Origin: Tubulanus polymorphus
Taxonomy: Eukaryota; Nemertea; Palaeonemertea; Tubulaniformes; Tubulanidae
DNA length: 64,000 nucleotides
NCBI RefSeq assembly: GCF_964204645.1
Contig: NC_134027.1
Coordinates: 25,408,485-25,472,484 of the forward strand
Direction: 5' to 3'
A program made the position numbers and the translations under genes. Under the pieces are notes generated by a model. It was not told the DNA's origin and did no database searches. It was given only the letters and a program-made list of their open reading frames with translations. Each line of letters starts with the position of its first letter. Positions within the stretch are counted from its first letter, which is position 1. Positions 13,019-38,494 of the stretch are shown piece by piece.

Positions 13019-13457
13019 GTATTTAATTGATACTATTTGTGGTATTTAATTGATATTATTTGTGGTATTTAATTGATACTGTTTGTGGTATTTAATTGAT
13101 ACTGTTTGTGGTATTTAATTGATACTGTTTGTGGTATTTAATTGATACTGTTTGTGGTATTTAATTGATACTATTTGTGGTATTTAATTGATACTGTTTG
13201 TGGTATTTAATTGATACTACTTGTGGTATTTAATTGATACTATTTGTGGTATTTAATTGATACTGTTTGTGGTATTTAATTGATACTGTTTGTGGTATTT
13301 AATTGATACTGTTTGTGGTATTTAATTGATACTATTTGTGGTATTTAATTGATACTACTTGTGGTATTTAATTGATACTACTTGTGGTATTTAATTGATA
13401 CTATTTGTGGTATTTAATTGATACTATTTGTGGTATTTAATTGATACTATTTGTGGT
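13019..13457. repeat. 23-bp minisatellite, about 19 copies
   Basis: The unit GTATTTAATTGATACTRTTTGTG repeats head to tail without gaps. Copies differ mostly at two positions near the 3' part of the unit (ACTATTT, ACTGTTT, ACTACTT, one ATTATTT). Half of each unit is a near-palindrome (GTAT..AATT..ATAC). No protein frame is involved. Confidence 0.95.
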
Positions 13458-14503
13458 GTGTACTATAGAGTCAGGGGTGGTACATTATATAGTTTTTCGC
13501 TGCAAGTGGTTTGGTATTAATAATAAAATGATAATATCGATATATGTTTATTGTATTATTATTATCATTATTGATTGATTGAAAAATATGAATAAAGATG
13601 AGCATTTTCTAGACGCAAAATGATTTCTTTTAGTTTTAAGTAGTTCATGGCGCTGTCTTATGATTTTTGATCGGACGGAGAAAGTCTGAGCTGAGATCGA
13701 CATTTAATGAACGTCATCTGAACGTTTGAATTAATGCAGTTATCATTCTGTCCTACGGATATTCGTACATCATTCTTCCAACCTGCGATTGTCCACGCTT
13801 CACGTGTGTTCAGTAGGCCTACCCATCTTTTTTCTGATTGAAACTGAATTACGAACACACTGGCTGGGTTTCATAGATGTGCAAGCAAAATAGTCTCTGG
13901 GAACATTTGAAAAATTTGTCAGTTATAGCCATGGTTTCTCATTGTTACTATGGTGGTTGTTAACCAGATTTAGGAGTTATCCAAGGGACTGATACCAGTC
14001 TATGGAACCGGGCCCAGATATTTTATCAGTACTTTAAAAAAAAAACTGATGTCCAAACTGCACATGTGGTCAGTACTTCGCAGATGATTGGATTTCTCTG
14101 AACTGATTCAAAGTTTACAGTAAATCTCCGCCTCGGGGGCGAGTTTTGCTGTAACCCTCGAAACTCTGTTAATGAATTAGATTCCTAACTGATTTGCGAC
14201 GATGATGGTGTAAAATGGGGCGGGGGACAGGATCCCCATAGAAAGAAAGGTAAAAAGATATATGAGTACACGTGCGCACATCATTATGCGACTCGACTGA
14301 GGAAATACGTCAACCGTCGTTTCGATATTAGTTCCACTCTCTACACCACATGATGTGAACACGAATGATTCGAAATTTCGATATAAGTTCTCGATGCAGA
14401 TTATACGAATGACTCGAAACCAATTCTCGGCTCTATCGCCGTCCGGTCAACGACCGCCGTTTTGACGAAATTTCTCGATCGAATCTCCGCTACAATATTC
14501 CCC
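13458..14503. other. Intergenic, no gene seen; dispersed repeat fragments
   Basis: No gene is supported. At about 13860-14015 there is a foldback with GGGTTTCATAGATGTGC at one end and CAGTCTATGGAACCGGGCC at the other. The stretch near 13770-14065 also shares CACTTCACRTGTGTTCA and TTTTATCAG segments with 9255-9405 and 62660-62790. Confidence 0.45.
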
Positions 14504-14590
14504 TGACGTCATCATCGTCCTCGTGACTGTACTGCGAAAATCATCGTGATGCAAGTATTTAAAACTGGAGCGTCGCACATCTGTTGAATC
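14504..14590 (+). promoter_or_regulatory. CRE plus TATA-like core promoter
   Basis: A perfect palindromic TGACGTCA (ATF/CREB site) at 14504-14511 is followed by TATTTAAAA at 14556-14564. A start about 30 bp downstream of that box would produce a short leader ending at the candidate TRPC start exon at 14680. Motifs are seen directly; activity is inferred. Confidence 0.45.
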
Positions 14591-14679
14591 GTCGTGCGAG
14601 TCGACACACACTCATTCAGCGCACACCCAGCTGTGCTTTTTACCGCTTTATAATCGTTTACTTCACAAGACACTACAAA

Positions 14680-14683
14680 ATGA
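14680..14683 (+). other. Candidate alternative TRPC first coding exon A
   Basis: AAAATGA|GTGAGT gives a start codon with A at -3 and a consensus donor after four coding bases (phase 1). Joined to the exon at 22486 it would read M-S-S-T-R-G-K and stay open to the TRPC stop, giving 910 residues. It has the best promoter of the four candidates (CRE and TATA upstream). Confidence 0.4.
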
Positions 14684-15639
14684 GTGAGTATTTGTTCAGG
14701 GAATTATTCGCTTTTCGACAAAAACCTATTGTACTTAATCGTCACCAAATAGCTATTGAATTGAACCGTATTTTGTCAGTGAGAACCTCTTAGAAGAATT
14801 CTTGCAATATTTTTCTAATAATTTTAAGTTTAATTTCAATTGTACAGTTTATACCAATAACGTTTTAAATTCTGTACAGATACTCTAAAAACGGTATCAA
14901 AATTAGATCGGCGCTATGCCGTCAATTTAGGTGTTAGTCTATTCTTTTAGATGATACATAGTTTCTCCTAATTATTAATTTTGTAGACCGCATTAAATTT
15001 GTAATCAGTTCGCTTATAGTTGCTGGGTCTGTATTTGTAATTGTTAGCTTGGTCATGATTTAGAAAAAAAAGTAATTTACAGGGTAGATATGCGGACGCT
15101 CGGGTCATCTTTTTAAGCTCAGCAGAAAGGAGAGACAATGTATCAATTTTTTAGCCTTATTTGAAGAAAGTATCACATTGCAATTATGTTCTTTTGTGTG
15201 ACGTTAAACAAAGTACGATAACAACGGTATTTAATGTCATGTTAGTGATATTGAATGACATATTTTGTAACCTTATTTCACGTTGTTTCGAATAAGCAGT
15301 ACTCAAGTTCCACACAGCTGTAGATGGATATTTGATATACTCGAAAAGTTAGATTGTATCCGAAAATAATTGTAGGTCTGTAAGTATTTTGTGCGAGTCC
15401 CGTCGTGAGGTTAAATGAATAATCAAATAGGATCATAGTTCGGAAAACTAAGATCCGAACGGCGTTAAAGCAAACTGGAACTACACTTAACTTAAACCTA
15501 TGACTCAGTTCTTTGTATCTGAGAAATAGACTTGACTTTTGACTAAAGGAATAGAAAATTAGATAAAATTTCACAACTGTGAAATTGAGAAGTGAGACCG
15601 AGAGAAACCCCATTATAAATTCAGCCAAAACGAGAAACT

Positions 15640-15960
15640 TGAATAGAAGAGTATATATATATTTGCGCAACGTTTCGGCTAAAGACTATTAGCCATCATC
15701 AGGCGTACTGAGAACAAGAGAATATTACAAGATATTTATACAAGACCAAAACAATAGCAACAGAGTGATTAGAGTGTTGAAAGGAGAATAGATTAAAGTA
15801 ATGACAGTAATGTCACATCTTGGACACACACTTTTGAAAGGTGCTTGCTATAGGGCGGCCTTTTGGCCTTTGCGCTTGGCCCTCATAAGGAAGCCTTCTT
15901 AATTATATTTTTGTACCGTTTGTAAATATTCTTATTACATGCTTTCTTATGAAATAAATT
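15640..15960 (-). mobile_element. Retroelement fragment with hammerhead-like motif
   Basis: On the minus strand, CTGATGA (15696-15702) is followed by a GGCTAA/TTAGCC hairpin and GAAAC. The same layout occurs at 55818-55848 with a different but still paired stem. This arrangement resembles the hammerhead ribozymes of Penelope-like elements. The neighbouring 15840-15960 has a C-rich segment, then an AT-rich AATAAATTG tail, like a non-LTR 3' end. No reverse transcriptase frame remains. Confidence 0.4.
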
Positions 15961-16993
15961 GAAATTTATTTTTATTTTAAATTGAAATTAAATTGGAGTA
16001 ATCATTGAGATTACTCCAAGGTCTCTGGACCCCAGCTTCGAGCATGTCCATTGTGTCAGACTCCGTTAAAATGCATTCTACCCCGCGTAGTTTATAGATA
16101 CGAACTCATTAACAATTATTTCTAAAAGAATTATATTTAAATCAAATTACGTAGCTAATTGCATATATCATGCAACCTGGACTAAGGATGTGTGGTGGCC
16201 TAGTTGTAGGTTCGACTCTGGAGTCAACAGGTGTGGAACTGGTTCTGGGGTCTGAGCAATTGGTCTGGCAATTTTCGCTAAGATATCATGTCAAAACCTC
16301 CGTGATCGCTAACGTTTTAGAATAACGATTTTTCGTCAGTAATGAACCAATCACAGGCCAGTTATTTACACCAAGAGCTGACACCTGTTACCGCCATTAA
16401 CGGCCGCATTGTCAACTACGGAATCGATGTACTTAGAAATAAAAATTAAATTTATGGCGTCACACTGATCGGCCTTTAGAAACGAAATCCGCAAAAAAGA
16501 TTCAATTATTTTTTCTATTATGTCGTGTAATTAAATGAAAGATTTTGAAATTATTGAAATAACTGGAGGTTGATTTAAGGTTGAGTTGTGAGTAAGAATT
16601 AGTCATTATTTCATAGGCGACAAATGTTACTATAGATTTCCAGAATTTATGAGGAGATGTTGTTCGTTTTCGTCAGAATCTACTTAGTTTATTTTCGTAT
16701 CCAAGTCCACAGTTTGGAATGATTCTGGACCCTGCTCCACAATTGTGTGCGTTTAACTTGACTCTGGATCCAGTTCCACGGTAGTGCGTTGAATTCAGAA
16801 TTTTGGAAATTTTGGAGTTGAAATAAGTATGACGTATATATGTAAATAATATCAGCCCACCGAGGCAACCGGGTCAGATTTAAACGTGGTGGACTCTGTC
16901 CGCAGGTTTAATCGAAATGATGAGCAAAAATGAACAAAACTTATGACTCCAGAACTATAGAAGTGTGTCCAGAGTCTGATCGACTAAGGTGAC
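15961..16993. other. No coding exon seen
   Basis: AT-rich sequence upstream of the second candidate TRPC promoter. Near 15990-16020 there is a short hairpin (TTGGAGTAATC with GATTACTCCAA). Near 16725-16790 fragments of the GGACCCAGTTCCAC repeat family occur. No open frame looks coding. Confidence 0.45.
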
Positions 16994-17083
16994 TATAAAA
17001 CTTGAGATAGGATTAAGTCTTTTTTCGAAAAACCGAAACGAAAATGGAGAATGAACTGGACGTTCTGAAAAAGCTGTTTAAAG
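16994..17083 (+). other. Candidate alternative TRPC promoter and first coding exon B
   Basis: TATAAAA at 16994-17000 lies 44 bp before an ATG at 17044 with strong context (AAAATGG). The frame reads MENELDVLKKLFK and meets a donor AAAG|GTAGGG after 40 bases, phase 1. This joins in frame to the 22486 exon. The peptide would be a short amphipathic helix. Confidence 0.4.
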
Positions 17084-17704
17084 GTAGGGCGTATAAAATG
17101 CATACCAAATATCGATTTCACAATTTCTAAAATATTTGCTATTGTTTTATTTGCATTGACTGTCTACGCAGCTGATTGCGTGATAATTTTTTGAGAGTAT
17201 TTCGAGTGGGTCTCGGCACTCTGTTCACCATCCAATCAATTATGCTAAACACATGTATATTGAAACTGCCGATATAAAATGTACATATTATATATGAAAC
17301 GCACGATCTAAATCGTGGAGGCATTTCTATACGTTATATAGCCAGATGAAGAACTGTAGGCATTAAACCAGAGATTTGATACGTGAAATGAGCCAGGTTC
17401 CGTCCGCTGTTGAGTCAAAAATATTTGCGATTTGATAAACTTGGCGTTAGATTAAACTCAAATAAAGTTGAAAAATGTGTCATTTTCAAATGACGTAAAA
17501 TCTAGAGAATCGAACTATACTCCTAAAACTTTGCAACTTGATATCGGTCGTTAATTGAAGCATTCGAGAAGTCTTCAACAACAATTCGTTTCGACTTTCG
17601 TCATGTCAGAAAAATCAATCGTTAAGAAGCATTTTCGTAGATTCTCAAATTGAACGTAACCTGTTACACTTGTACCGTGCGGATCTATACTTCATCAGTG
17701 CACG

Positions 17705-17794
17705 TATATATTTTTCTATGCGCCGTTATTTTGAAAGCCGGATATTTCTTCTGCTGTTAAAATCGGAAGTTGGATCGTTTCACGATGGGAAAAG
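17705..17794 (+). other. Candidate alternative TRPC promoter and first coding exon C
   Basis: A TATATATTT box at about 17706-17714 precedes ATGGGAAAAG|GTAATT (17785-17794, ten coding bases, phase 1, A at -3 and G at +4). Joined to 22486 it would give MGKGSTRGK. Confidence 0.3.
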
Positions 17795-18681
17795 GTAATT
17801 ATCGTTGACAAATTCAACAGTAAGTTTATAAAAGTAGAGTGCACATTTTAGGTGAGAGAGCACGAAAAAAAAGGTATAATACATTTTCGTATTGCACTTT
17901 GATTCTTGGTTCATTTTCTCAAGGATACGAACACAACGCATTTGAATTGCGAGCCATTGGAAGCTAGGGACAGCATTTTCAGAGAAAACGTTTAGAATAT
18001 ATGTCAATTTCTAAATTTCGATAACTCCTCGTGAAAAATGTTCTTCCGAAAACGTTATAGCATCAAACTGCGGGCACGCTGGAACCAGTTGCGCGATCTA
18101 TGACTTAGATTGGTTTGTCTGGTTCTGTTACAAAATCTGATGGATTTAAAACTATTTTAAGTCTAGACAGTGCATTGGTTATATAGGACCAAACAGCTTT
18201 ATGTTGGTAGCGGGCACAATGTCACCTTGGAGTTCTCCAAGATGTCACACATAATAATGAATATACACATTTGAAGCACTGAACAGTTCCACAGTTGCGA
18301 AGATATTCTCAGATATTATTAGACATTGAGAACACGCAGAACTGTGGAACCGAGTCCTATTACTCCTTGTTTATATGATGACTCCTTGTATATATGTATA
18401 TAGATATTTAGAAACGATGTTCTTCATTAATCACAGTTCATTGAGAACTGTAATCACAGTTCATTGAGAACTGTATCAGTTTAATCCACTCTCAGTAAGA
18501 TATATACATATCGTATTGAGTGATGTAGACATACATGACTCTAAAACCGATAGACCAATCATCGTTTTAAAAATTCCCGCTTATTTCAGCAGCACATTCA
18601 GACCAAGAAAAATGATAACTAATATGGATTTTAAAGACACTCGTTTTCATCCACGAACTAAAAGGACTAAAAAACTAGACT

Positions 18682-18697
18682 ATGGATGAGAGTGAGG
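18682..18697 (+). other. Candidate alternative TRPC first coding exon D
   Basis: ATGGATGAGAGTGAGG|GTAGAT gives MDESE plus one base, again phase 1, with A at -3 and G at +4. No clear TATA box precedes it. The weakest of the four, because short ATG-to-GT stretches arise by chance. Confidence 0.25.
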
Positions 18698-19150
18698 GTA
18701 GATGAGCGGGCGTTGGTCGTTAAATACGACAGGAAACTCTTTCAGCTTCAGCGCGATACACGAAGTTAGAACCTCGTGAACAGTTTGTTTTTAACGCTGA
18801 ATCGGTGGAATCGCACGAAAGCGGCGCTCAGAAATTTTCGGTTTGTTAAAGCCGGTGGGCGTATAGGGTGGGCGGTGGGCGACGCGATCGTCGCTGTCGG
18901 TCGCAGCGAGCCGCAAGCCGTCGCGAGACCGCGACCTACGCCCGCCTTTGTTAAGAAAAAGTTTCGTTGCACGAAAAATGATATATCTAATATTATACAT
19001 CAACATTTGATAAATTTTTCTGCCACTCCAAAATGTTTCAGGTTTTGTTCATCGACTGATCATAAAAAGATTTTTCACTGCGTTCTACTTGTATTATATA
19101 TTGTGAAGTATGATTTATTGAGTTGTGAATGATTTGAAGGGCCAGGTGAT

Positions 19151-19301
19151 TGTGGTAATATTTGAAATTGCAACTTTCCGATCAATTCTATACCATTGAA
19201 AAGTTATAATCTCATACATACCTATTGTAATAAATATCATCGTCATTATTTCTAATAGTCGCAATTTGGAATTTGAAGTTGCAATTTCAAATATTACCAC
19301 A
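19151..19301. mobile_element. Foldback element with perfect 26-bp arms
   Basis: TGTGGTAATATTTG followed by AAATTGCAACTT (19151-19176) is exactly mirrored at 19276-19301. The 151-bp unit has no coding capacity and fits a miniature inverted-repeat element. Confidence 0.6.
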
Positions 19302-21310
19302 GGCTCGAGCCAAATTTGGCCCGTACCTAATATAACAGCGCGTTCCCATGCAAACCATTCACGCGAGACTAAACAGTGCTCAAACAAAGCGAATTGAGTC
19401 ACTTCCGGAACCAGTTGCAATTCAAACGCAAAATTTGTCCCGTGCTAAAATTTGGCTCGGGCCTGGTCTGAAGTTTTTGGTCGGACCAAACGTGGGACCA
19501 AAAACGCTCGCTCGTGCGATCGCAGCTAATGAAACTTTGAACTGTTAATGAAACTTTGATCTAGTTTTCAATTTCATTTTTCGTACATTTTTGTGAAAAC
19601 CATTTTTTGAAATATGCCCTTATAAGAAGATGATTGAAATTGTTGCTGGTACAAAGAAAGGGGAGTCGCATCTATGATGTTTGTTCATAGTATTGTTTCA
19701 TTTCCACTAATGAATACAAAAAGGAAGTAAATTTCTTTTTTTTAAATTTCGATTTCTGAATCAATCAAGTTTTTCCCGTCTTTCAACGGCATACTATATA
19801 CGAGTTGTACTTGTCTGTACGCGCAATATGGCGCAGGTTTCCTCTTGTGTGGATTTATATCAGTTATGTCATGAACACGTGCAAACTTGGTGTTTGTTTT
19901 AATAAGATATGTTTAACTTCGAGCGAAAAATCACCTGTTGACGATATTATGTTTAATGAAATGTAGCTTCGAAACGAGTCTTCACCCAGAACATAAGTAT
20001 AATAGCCCACCATATCGACCAAAACACTATTGACTTGCTTTATCAGAATTTCATTGAATTGTTTTCCTTTTTAATACATGTTTCTAAACCATTGTCCGGA
20101 TAGGTTTTCATTCCTGGTGGTATACTGATGTGCAATTTGCGGCCGTGTTCCAATCCAAAATTTTGCTTTTGAAAAATTATGGTGTCCACATCTTTATTAC
20201 ATCAGGAATGCAACCTTCGCCCGTCAGTGGTTTGAAAATCTAAAGAGGACCTTTCGTTATTTCATTAACATTTGATGAAAAATATCGAGATTATCTTTGC
20301 TGGTGTGTGGTAGGGAGCGTTGGGATTGAATCCGAGAAAAAATGTTCGGAAGATTGATTCTTGATTGGTGTTAATGTCTCTGATGCATCTATACTGATTT
20401 AAGCTCTACGCCATGACAAGGGCTAATCCAGGTGGATCAGAAGACTAGTCCCCGCTAAGTTTGCTGAGGTGCCCTCAAAATCTTTAGGATTTTTTTGTTT
20501 TCATTTTACAAAGAGATATGAATGACAGCCATCAAATATCCTTGGAGAACACCAAAATTTCAACATTTTCTGGGGGAGGGCCCCCTGACATGGCACTCAC
20601 CACGTTGGGTGCCCTTCATGATTACTTTTGTGCCCTTCAGTACCCTGCCCCCCCCCACCTTCCAAAAATGCTGGAAGAATTCGAAAATTCAATCTAAACA
20701 ATTCAATCATTTTGAAAATTGTGAGAATTTTGAATTATTCCTCGTATCGAATCCAATAGTAAACGTTGATACTATCTTAAATCAGCTGAGTTCATTTACA
20801 CGCAGACATCCATTACCATTATCCAAACAAGATTCTAATTTCATAGAAATTTAAAAAATAAATCATGATATATATTTCGTACCATACTGTGCACGGGCGA
20901 CGTAGGACAACGCACCATGTGTTGTCAACATGCACAGTCATTAATTACCTAGAAACGAATTTTTAAATTCCTATATTATGCATGTTCATGAAATCCTGTA
21001 TAAACCTATACTCAGAATGTCCACAACATCTATCGCAATTAAACTCTAAATGTAAGAGATTAAATCTATAAAAATCTGATATCACATGCTTTAAATCCGA
21101 ATCTAGATTGTAGAATAGCTTTTATTTCCCTTTGAATATTGAAATGATGTCTATATTGCTGTAGAAAAGTATTGCCTTTAATTATGATTGAAATGAAGTA
21201 TTGTGGCTGTGTAAACTACAATACTATATTTGAAGCAGTTGAAAATCACGGTTAAGATCATGACGTGTAAGATCATGGACTATAACGAAAACGTTATTCG
21301 TTATATAATC

Positions 21311-21565
21311 CATGGTAAGAGAAAGCCCAACACACACAACGAGGGAAACGCAGGAGACAGAAACATGTTTCCCTGTGTCGTGTGCGATTACGATGAGATG
21401 AGAAACATATTTTTGGGAAACAATGTTTCCGAGATGAAATATGTTTAATTCCGCGTTTCAGTTTCCCTGTGTCGTGTGCGTTTACGAACAATGAGAAACA
21501 TGTTTTTCGGGAAACGAAACATGTTTTCTGTGTTTCCCTGTGTCGTGTGCGTTGGACTTTACTTT
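21311..21565. mobile_element. TIR element with repeated GTGTCGTGTGCG blocks
   Basis: The left end AAAGCCCAACACACACAAC is mirrored at the right by GTCGTGTGCGTTGGACTTT. Inside, GAAACATGTTTC-like palindromes and TTTCCCTGTGTCGTGTGCG occur three times (about 21370, 21463 and 21533). It looks like a non-autonomous DNA element with subterminal repeats. Confidence 0.55.
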
Positions 21566-22485
21566 CCGAGTCTTCGATGAGCTGACTGTTAGTCTTAAAC
21601 TTTCTGAGAACTGACTATAGTCACTACGGTTCCATAGTTGCGAAATCCTAAACCCTTATTCATGTATTCATTTCGATAACCGTCCATTTTACTTACTATA
21701 ATCCGTGTTTTCATGAAAACAAATGGATTTCGAGCTAATCTGATTTGAAAGCCATTAATTTCTAGAGTGTTGTTAAACAGTCAAAATTCTTCATAAATCA
21801 AGAGCCACGGATTACATAAAAATATGTTCTTTTGAAATAGTAGCACTCGGCACGCTTTTATACAGCACGGGCGTCACACGTAGGCCTGACTATCCTTCCG
21901 ATGGCTGTCAGCGGTGACTTTTTGCTTCAGTTAGCCACTTTACGTCCAATAAGACGCACGAATAACTTGGGGTATAGAGTAGTATATTTGTATATGGTAA
22001 TGTTCGTGCACGTGTTTTTTCCGTAGTGATGGGAGTCACTTAATGTTCAGCTCGTTAGTAAGCGCCATCGATTGGGTTTTCACCAATTAGAATAAGAAAA
22101 GAAGTACGCACTTAAATTAGAGGCACGTTCACATAACACACGCCGGCGCTATTTTTCTACGGTTTCCGTATTGAAAAGAATTTATTGCAAATACAATAAA
22201 CTACGACGTTTTGGAAAAATGATTAAGTGCCGTTTGTTTGTATACGCAAGATGATGTTCTAAACAGCCACAGAGAGTTGTGTTGTCTGGAACAGAATTGA
22301 GAAAGAATTTCTTTTTAAGTGACATTATTTTCAAAAGGCGAATGAGCATAATCGATCATTCTAATTACATTCAATTGAAGATTTAAAAAGAAATTTTTTA
22401 TGTATATAAATGTAGTTTATCGTCCCAAATGCATGCAATTATATAATGATTAATAAAAGCGTTTTTCGGTTTTTAATTGTTTCAG

Positions 22486-36383
<13,898 letters not shown>

Positions 36384-38494
36384 ACGTTAAGGGTGTCGTC
36401 GTTTCTAATAGAGGTCTTACACGTGACGTCATTGTTAGATTGCCAACCAATGCTGGAGATTTGCTGCTACATAACACAAGATAATCAGGATTCAGTTCTT
36501 TTTGTGAGTTCGAACTGACCATCTAGTTGAAAGTAGTTCATTTTCAATGATTTAACTTGATTCACTTGGAACTGGGACCAGACAGTCGTCCGAGATTACA
36601 CACTTCGATATAATTAGTTCAGTTTCATTGAGTTAACTTAGTCAAATCTTAACTCGCACAGTAGATCTTGGGCCTGAGAATTTAAAACTTCGAGACGTCC
36701 GCAACTTATTGTGTCTGACCAGCAATATCTATATGGTGTGCTGTCACGTGAAAAAAGGACCTCTAACAATGAACTCTGTGATTGATAATTCAGGACTGTA
36801 AATATTTTATTCAGAACATAGTGACATTTAAATCGCCTTTAGAAAATTACACGTTGATTAAGATAAGCATGGAACTTCTCTGGGTTCGATTTTATTAAAA
36901 TGACCCTTGTATGGTAATTACATGTATATTGTGTGGTAATTTTTACACCGTCAAAAATGTAGATATCTATATTAAAAATGTACGCATTCACTGTTTTATT
37001 TTCATTATATCAAATGATATCTTAGTTGGTTGAAAAGATCCTTCATTTGGCTCAATAATTTATGAATGTCCTTTTATGGCAGGAACACACGAATTCCTGG
37101 GGAATGGATGTTTTCCAACAGTGGGAAATTCCACAATAAGTCCAGAAATGTTCAGTTGTAAGTGAATATATTAACTAACGGCATCGTCTTGCTATAATAT
37201 TATATTCACTTATTTTCTGGACCTTATATCTGGTATCTATATTCCTTGCACGGGAATAGCGTATTTTTACCTCGACCCATTATGTTTTCCATCTTCTTAA
37301 AATTGTTCGTAAAGCTACACTGTACAAAGATTTTAGTGAATAGAGTTCGAGGACTAAAGAAGTGACCGTAGACTTGGATTTTACCTTGTGTATTTCTTCA
37401 TTTGATCAAGATATAAAATAATATCACTGTCTCAATGTATTATAAATAACCCTTTTATATTATCTCACGTGCTACTCTGAAAATATGAATAAAGTTTATG
37501 TAATTGTTGTATATTATGAATGTAAGTTTTCATCGGTTTGAAAAGATGTCGTGGAGACAAATCGGACAAAATTGCTGCTCAGCCATCGCCAACAAAATCC
37601 CTTCATCCAGTCCCGAGTGACCGGTTCACGGCGCTCCGTATACCGCGTCAGGTACTATCAGCTCGCGTGAACTACTGTTCCGACGCTGGCATGCATTGAT
37701 TACAGTTTTGACTGCCAATTTAGAGAATCTAAGAAATAAGTTCCGCAACCGTTATTAGAATCAAAAATAAGGAAACTCGCTGATTCGAATCAATTTAATT
37801 ATTTATTCGCTAAGACCAACGAATCGTCTGTATAAAATGTTACAATATATATATATTATATACAAAATATCGCAATTCACATGAAAATTCAACCATTCTT
37901 GAGCAGCAACATCTTCGAAACAATGGAATCTTGATTATGAAAAACTAATCGTTGGCTCAAATCAAAAGGAACATACAAAACCGAATCATACAAAATAACG
38001 AAAAATTAACATACAGAAGAGGTTCATTACACGAATCTCCAACATCTCACGTGATGCTTACAGATATTCTAGAAATGCATGCTTTTTCAAGCTGAATTTT
38101 TTCCGATGCAGTTTATAAATTCCAGCCCCGAAATTGCACATAATAAATGCTTATTACAACATATTTACAAACAGTCGTCGTGAAAGTTCGATTTAACGAA
38201 TTAATCCGAACACACCGGTCACGCTGTTCTCAATGAAGAGCGATAGCTCATTTTTCAATTACCAGAAGTTAACCCTCTCAAAAATATATTCCGGAAAATG
38301 CTGTTGGATAATGGGCACACTGCTATAATGCGTCTACACTGCGGTGCAGTGCATCGTAAGTTACTAACGTATTGTCCTATGATTAACTTCAACTTTAGAT
38401 AACACATCGGAACAATTTTGCCAGTCGCAGTTTTTCCGCAGGTTTACTGTACATCAGTAAAACTCTTCTCTGAACCCTAGTTTCTATCAGTGCT
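36384..38494. other. Convergent 3' UTR region of TRPC and the TPP1-like gene
   Basis: No coding exon is seen. AATAAA at 37488-37493 is the likely TRPC polyadenylation signal. TTTATT at 37802-37807 reads AATAAA on the minus strand and may serve the TPP1-like gene. A dispersed-repeat copy with TCTACACTGCGGTGCAGTG lies at about 38280-38400. Confidence 0.45.

Larger units (their letters stand above)
18698..22485. other. Probable TRPC 5' intron; GC island and foldback elements, no coding exon
   Basis: No firm exon is seen. About 18770-18960 is a GC-rich, CpG-rich island that differs sharply from its surroundings and has no protein homology I recognise. A perfect 26-bp inverted repeat pairs 19151-19176 with 19276-19301. 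About 21311-21565 is a TIR element with internal GAAACATGTTT motifs. The remaining sequence is AT-rich. Confidence 0.45.

Noticed and set aside
14584-14793. 69-codon frame containing MSEYLFRE
   Set aside because: It includes the candidate start at 14680, but a strong donor (GTGAGT) follows four bases later; the unspliced reading has no family resemblance.
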